The notes below the pieces were generated by a model. It made no database searches. It was not told the origin of the DNA and saw nothing but the letters and a program-made list of their open reading frames with translations. From Arthrobacter sp. E3 (GTDB lineage Bacteria; Actinomycetota; Actinomycetes; Actinomycetales; Micrococcaceae): 64,000 bases of DNA. The position numbers were made by a program, and so were the translations under genes. The stretch is taken from positions 62,001-126,000 of the forward strand of contig NZ_JAFMPX010000001.1 in NCBI RefSeq assembly GCF_017353415.1, written 5' to 3'. This document shows, one piece after another, positions 62,968 through 64,000 of this stretch; positions within the stretch are counted from its first letter, which is position 1, and each line of letters begins with the position of its first letter.

Positions 62968-63785
62968 GTCGGCTTCCTGTCCTGCTTTTTGTCCAGGAAC
63001 GCCTGCATGCGCTCGAACTTGGCTGGGGATTCAAACAGTTCCGCCTGGGCGAGGTTGTCCACCGCCGGATGGGCCTCGCGTGGTGCGTGGAACACCCTCT
63101 TCGTGGCCTGCAGCGCCATCGGGTCTTGCGCACAGATCCTGTCCGCGAGCCCGTGGGCCGCATCCAACAGCCCCGCCTGCTCCACCAGCTCGGTAATGAG
63201 CCCGACTGCGAGGGCGCCCTCGCCGGTGAGGATGCGTCCGGCCAGCAGCATCGCCTTGGCGACGGGCTCACCCACCAATTCCTTGAGCCGCCACGTGGCA
63301 CCGGCAGCGGCCATGATGCCCAGGGACGTTTCCGGCTGGCCCATGCGCAGCGCCCGGGTGCCGATTCTGAAGTCAGTCGCATACGCCAGCTCGGCACCGC
63401 CACCGAGCGCGTACCCGTCCAGGGCAGCAATTACCGGCATGGGCAGCTTGGCAATCCGCTCGAATAGGCCGGAGTTGATGCCGGCCAGCGCATCCTGGCG
63501 CCGACGCCCGCGCAGTTCGGCGATGTCGGCTCCCGACGCAAAAATGCCCTTGATGCCAGCCACCTCATCCCCAACAGTGCCGTGAAGAATGAGCACTTTC
63601 GGCTGGGCCTCCAGCAGCTCACACACAGCGTGGAGTTCCGCGACCATGCGGGCGTTGATTGCGTTGCGCACCTCCGGCCGATTCAGCTGCACCACCACCC
63701 GGTCCGCCGCATCGGTGACCAGCAGCGTGGCAAAGGCCTCCTGTCCAGGGAGGTGTCCGGCGTCGTCCGTCACGGAGCCGTCCAT
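62964..63785 (-). CDS. paaF: PaaF-type enoyl-CoA hydratase
   Basis: This 273-residue crotonase has the oxyanion-hole region IFASGADIAEL near residue 82 and both catalytic glutamates: GGGAELAYATDF and GQPETSLGIM, 20 residues apart as in true hydratases. It hydrates 2,3-dehydroadipyl-CoA for PaaH. The ATG at 63785 overlaps the thiolase stop (TGATG); a longer frame from 63833 lies inside the thiolase gene. The pair paaF-paaH is coupled. Confidence 0.9.
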   Translation of the reverse strand: MDGSVTDDAGHLPGQEAFATLLVTDAADRVVVQLNRPEVRNAINARMVAELHAVCELLEAQPKVLILHGTVGDEVAGIKGIFASGADIAELRGRRRQDALAGINSGLFERIAKLPMPVIAALDGYALGGGAELAYATDFRIGTRALRMGQPETSLGIMAAAGATWRLKELVGEPVAKAMLLAGRILTGEGALAVGLITELVEQAGLLDAAHGLADRICAQDPMALQATKRVFHAPREAHPAVDNLAQAELFESPAKFERMQAFLDKKQDRKPT

Positions 63786-64000
63786 CACAGGCCTTCCACC
63801 AGCAGTGCGGCGCCTTGTCCCACGCCGATGCACATGGTGGCCAGGCCCAGCCCTCCCGGGGATTCCCGTTCCAGGCGGCCCAGTAGCGTGACCACGAGCC
63901 GCGAGCCGGAGGAGCCCAGCGGGTGCCCCAGGGCGATGGCGCCGCCGTCGAGGTTGACTGTGCCCGGGTCCAGGCCGAGTTCGCGTATGCTGGCCAGCGA
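63785..64000 (-). CDS. paaJ: PaaJ-type thiolase, C-terminal part (runs off the window)
   Basis: The last 71 residues are visible, translated directly from the [20 protein letters not shown] carries the catalytic histidine loop and [15 protein letters not shown] the second catalytic cysteine. This is a beta-ketoadipyl-CoA/acetyl-CoA thiolase ending. Its stop overlaps the paaF start (TGATG), so it precedes paaF in the same transcript. The rest, including the N-terminal cysteine, lies beyond base 64000. Confidence 0.93.
   Translation of the reverse strand, partial: SLASIRELGLDPGTVNLDGGAIALGHPLGSSGSRLVVTLLGRLERESPGGLGLATMCIGVGQGAALLVEGL

Noticed and set aside
1-64000. CRISPR arrays, tRNA or rRNA genes, complete insertion sequences, prophage
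   Set aside because: No regularly spaced repeats, cloverleaf with conserved TPsiC arm, rRNA core sequence, transposase or phage structural gene was seen in the intergenic regions or frames.

Overview
The window looks like the chromosome of a high-GC actinobacterium, most likely Micrococcaceae (Arthrobacter sensu lato). Signs are the GC-rich codon use, menaquinone genes (menF, menD, menC, menG, menaquinone-type prenyl synthase and reductase), an FprA-type reductase feeding a ferredoxin-type sulfite reductase, a 4Fe-4S APS reductase, an NrtR/NadR/PnuC module, a TetR-regulated paa locus, and copies of a 'TGGTCGAGC...TATCGA' dispersed repeat that I associate with Arthrobacter genomes. The genus is an inference. 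No rRNA, tRNA, CRISPR array, intact insertion sequence or prophage was seen.

Layout. Positions 2-1015: C-terminal part of a PucR-type regulator, closed by a strong hairpin. Positions 1078-17518, all minus strand: sulfur assimilation. A chelatase, sulfite reductase, APS reductase and ATP sulfurylase (sirB, sir, cysH, cysD, cysN) are followed, after an inserted block, by a sulfonate-type ABC transporter, a fused siroheme synthase and FprA. The inserted block (6925-11563) holds a urea transporter, an NAD-salvage operon (pnuC-nadR-nrtR) and a (p)ppGpp-synthetase-like protein. Positions 17612-23212, minus strand: a DHA2 exporter, a CBS-pair protein with a rubredoxin-like tail, and a heteromeric pyruvate-dehydrogenase-type complex (E1alpha, E1beta, E2, no E3). 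Positions 23459-29729: type II NADH dehydrogenase, a NatAB-like ABC exporter, Hsp20, a TRIC channel, a SUKH-like protein and an unknown gene.

Positions 29747-40142: menaquinone biosynthesis (prenyl synthase, MenJ-like reductase, menG, menF, menD, menC), interrupted by a polar amino-acid ABC operon with a CRP/GlxR-like site upstream. Positions 40217-48937: PAP2 phosphatase, MFS transporter, MBL-fold protein, a branched-chain 2-oxoacid dehydrogenase operon divergent from an Lrp/AsnC regulator, a PEP-mutase-family enzyme and a small lipoprotein. Positions 49061-49960 are a decay zone with two broken genes. Positions 49980-50969 hold a VOC protein and a membrane protein. Positions 50956-64000: phenylacetate catabolism (paaG, paaEDCBA, paaR with an operator-like palindrome; then paaZ, paaH, paaF and the end of paaJ), with a YdeP-type molybdopterin oxidoreductase and a DUF427 protein between the two halves.

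How it works together. The left part takes sulfate and sulfonates to sulfide, with siroheme made in situ and electrons supplied through FprA. The middle feeds respiration: NADH via NDH-2 to menaquinone. The right part degrades phenylacetyl-CoA through epoxidation, ring cleavage and beta-oxidation. Many genes are joined by ATGA-type stop/start overlaps, so translational coupling is frequent. The less ordinary points are the CBS-rubredoxin fusion upstream of the dehydrogenase genes, a NadR-like protein without the P-loop lysine, a dispersed repeat absorbed in frame into menD, and a short AT-rich orphan reading frame beside hsp20.
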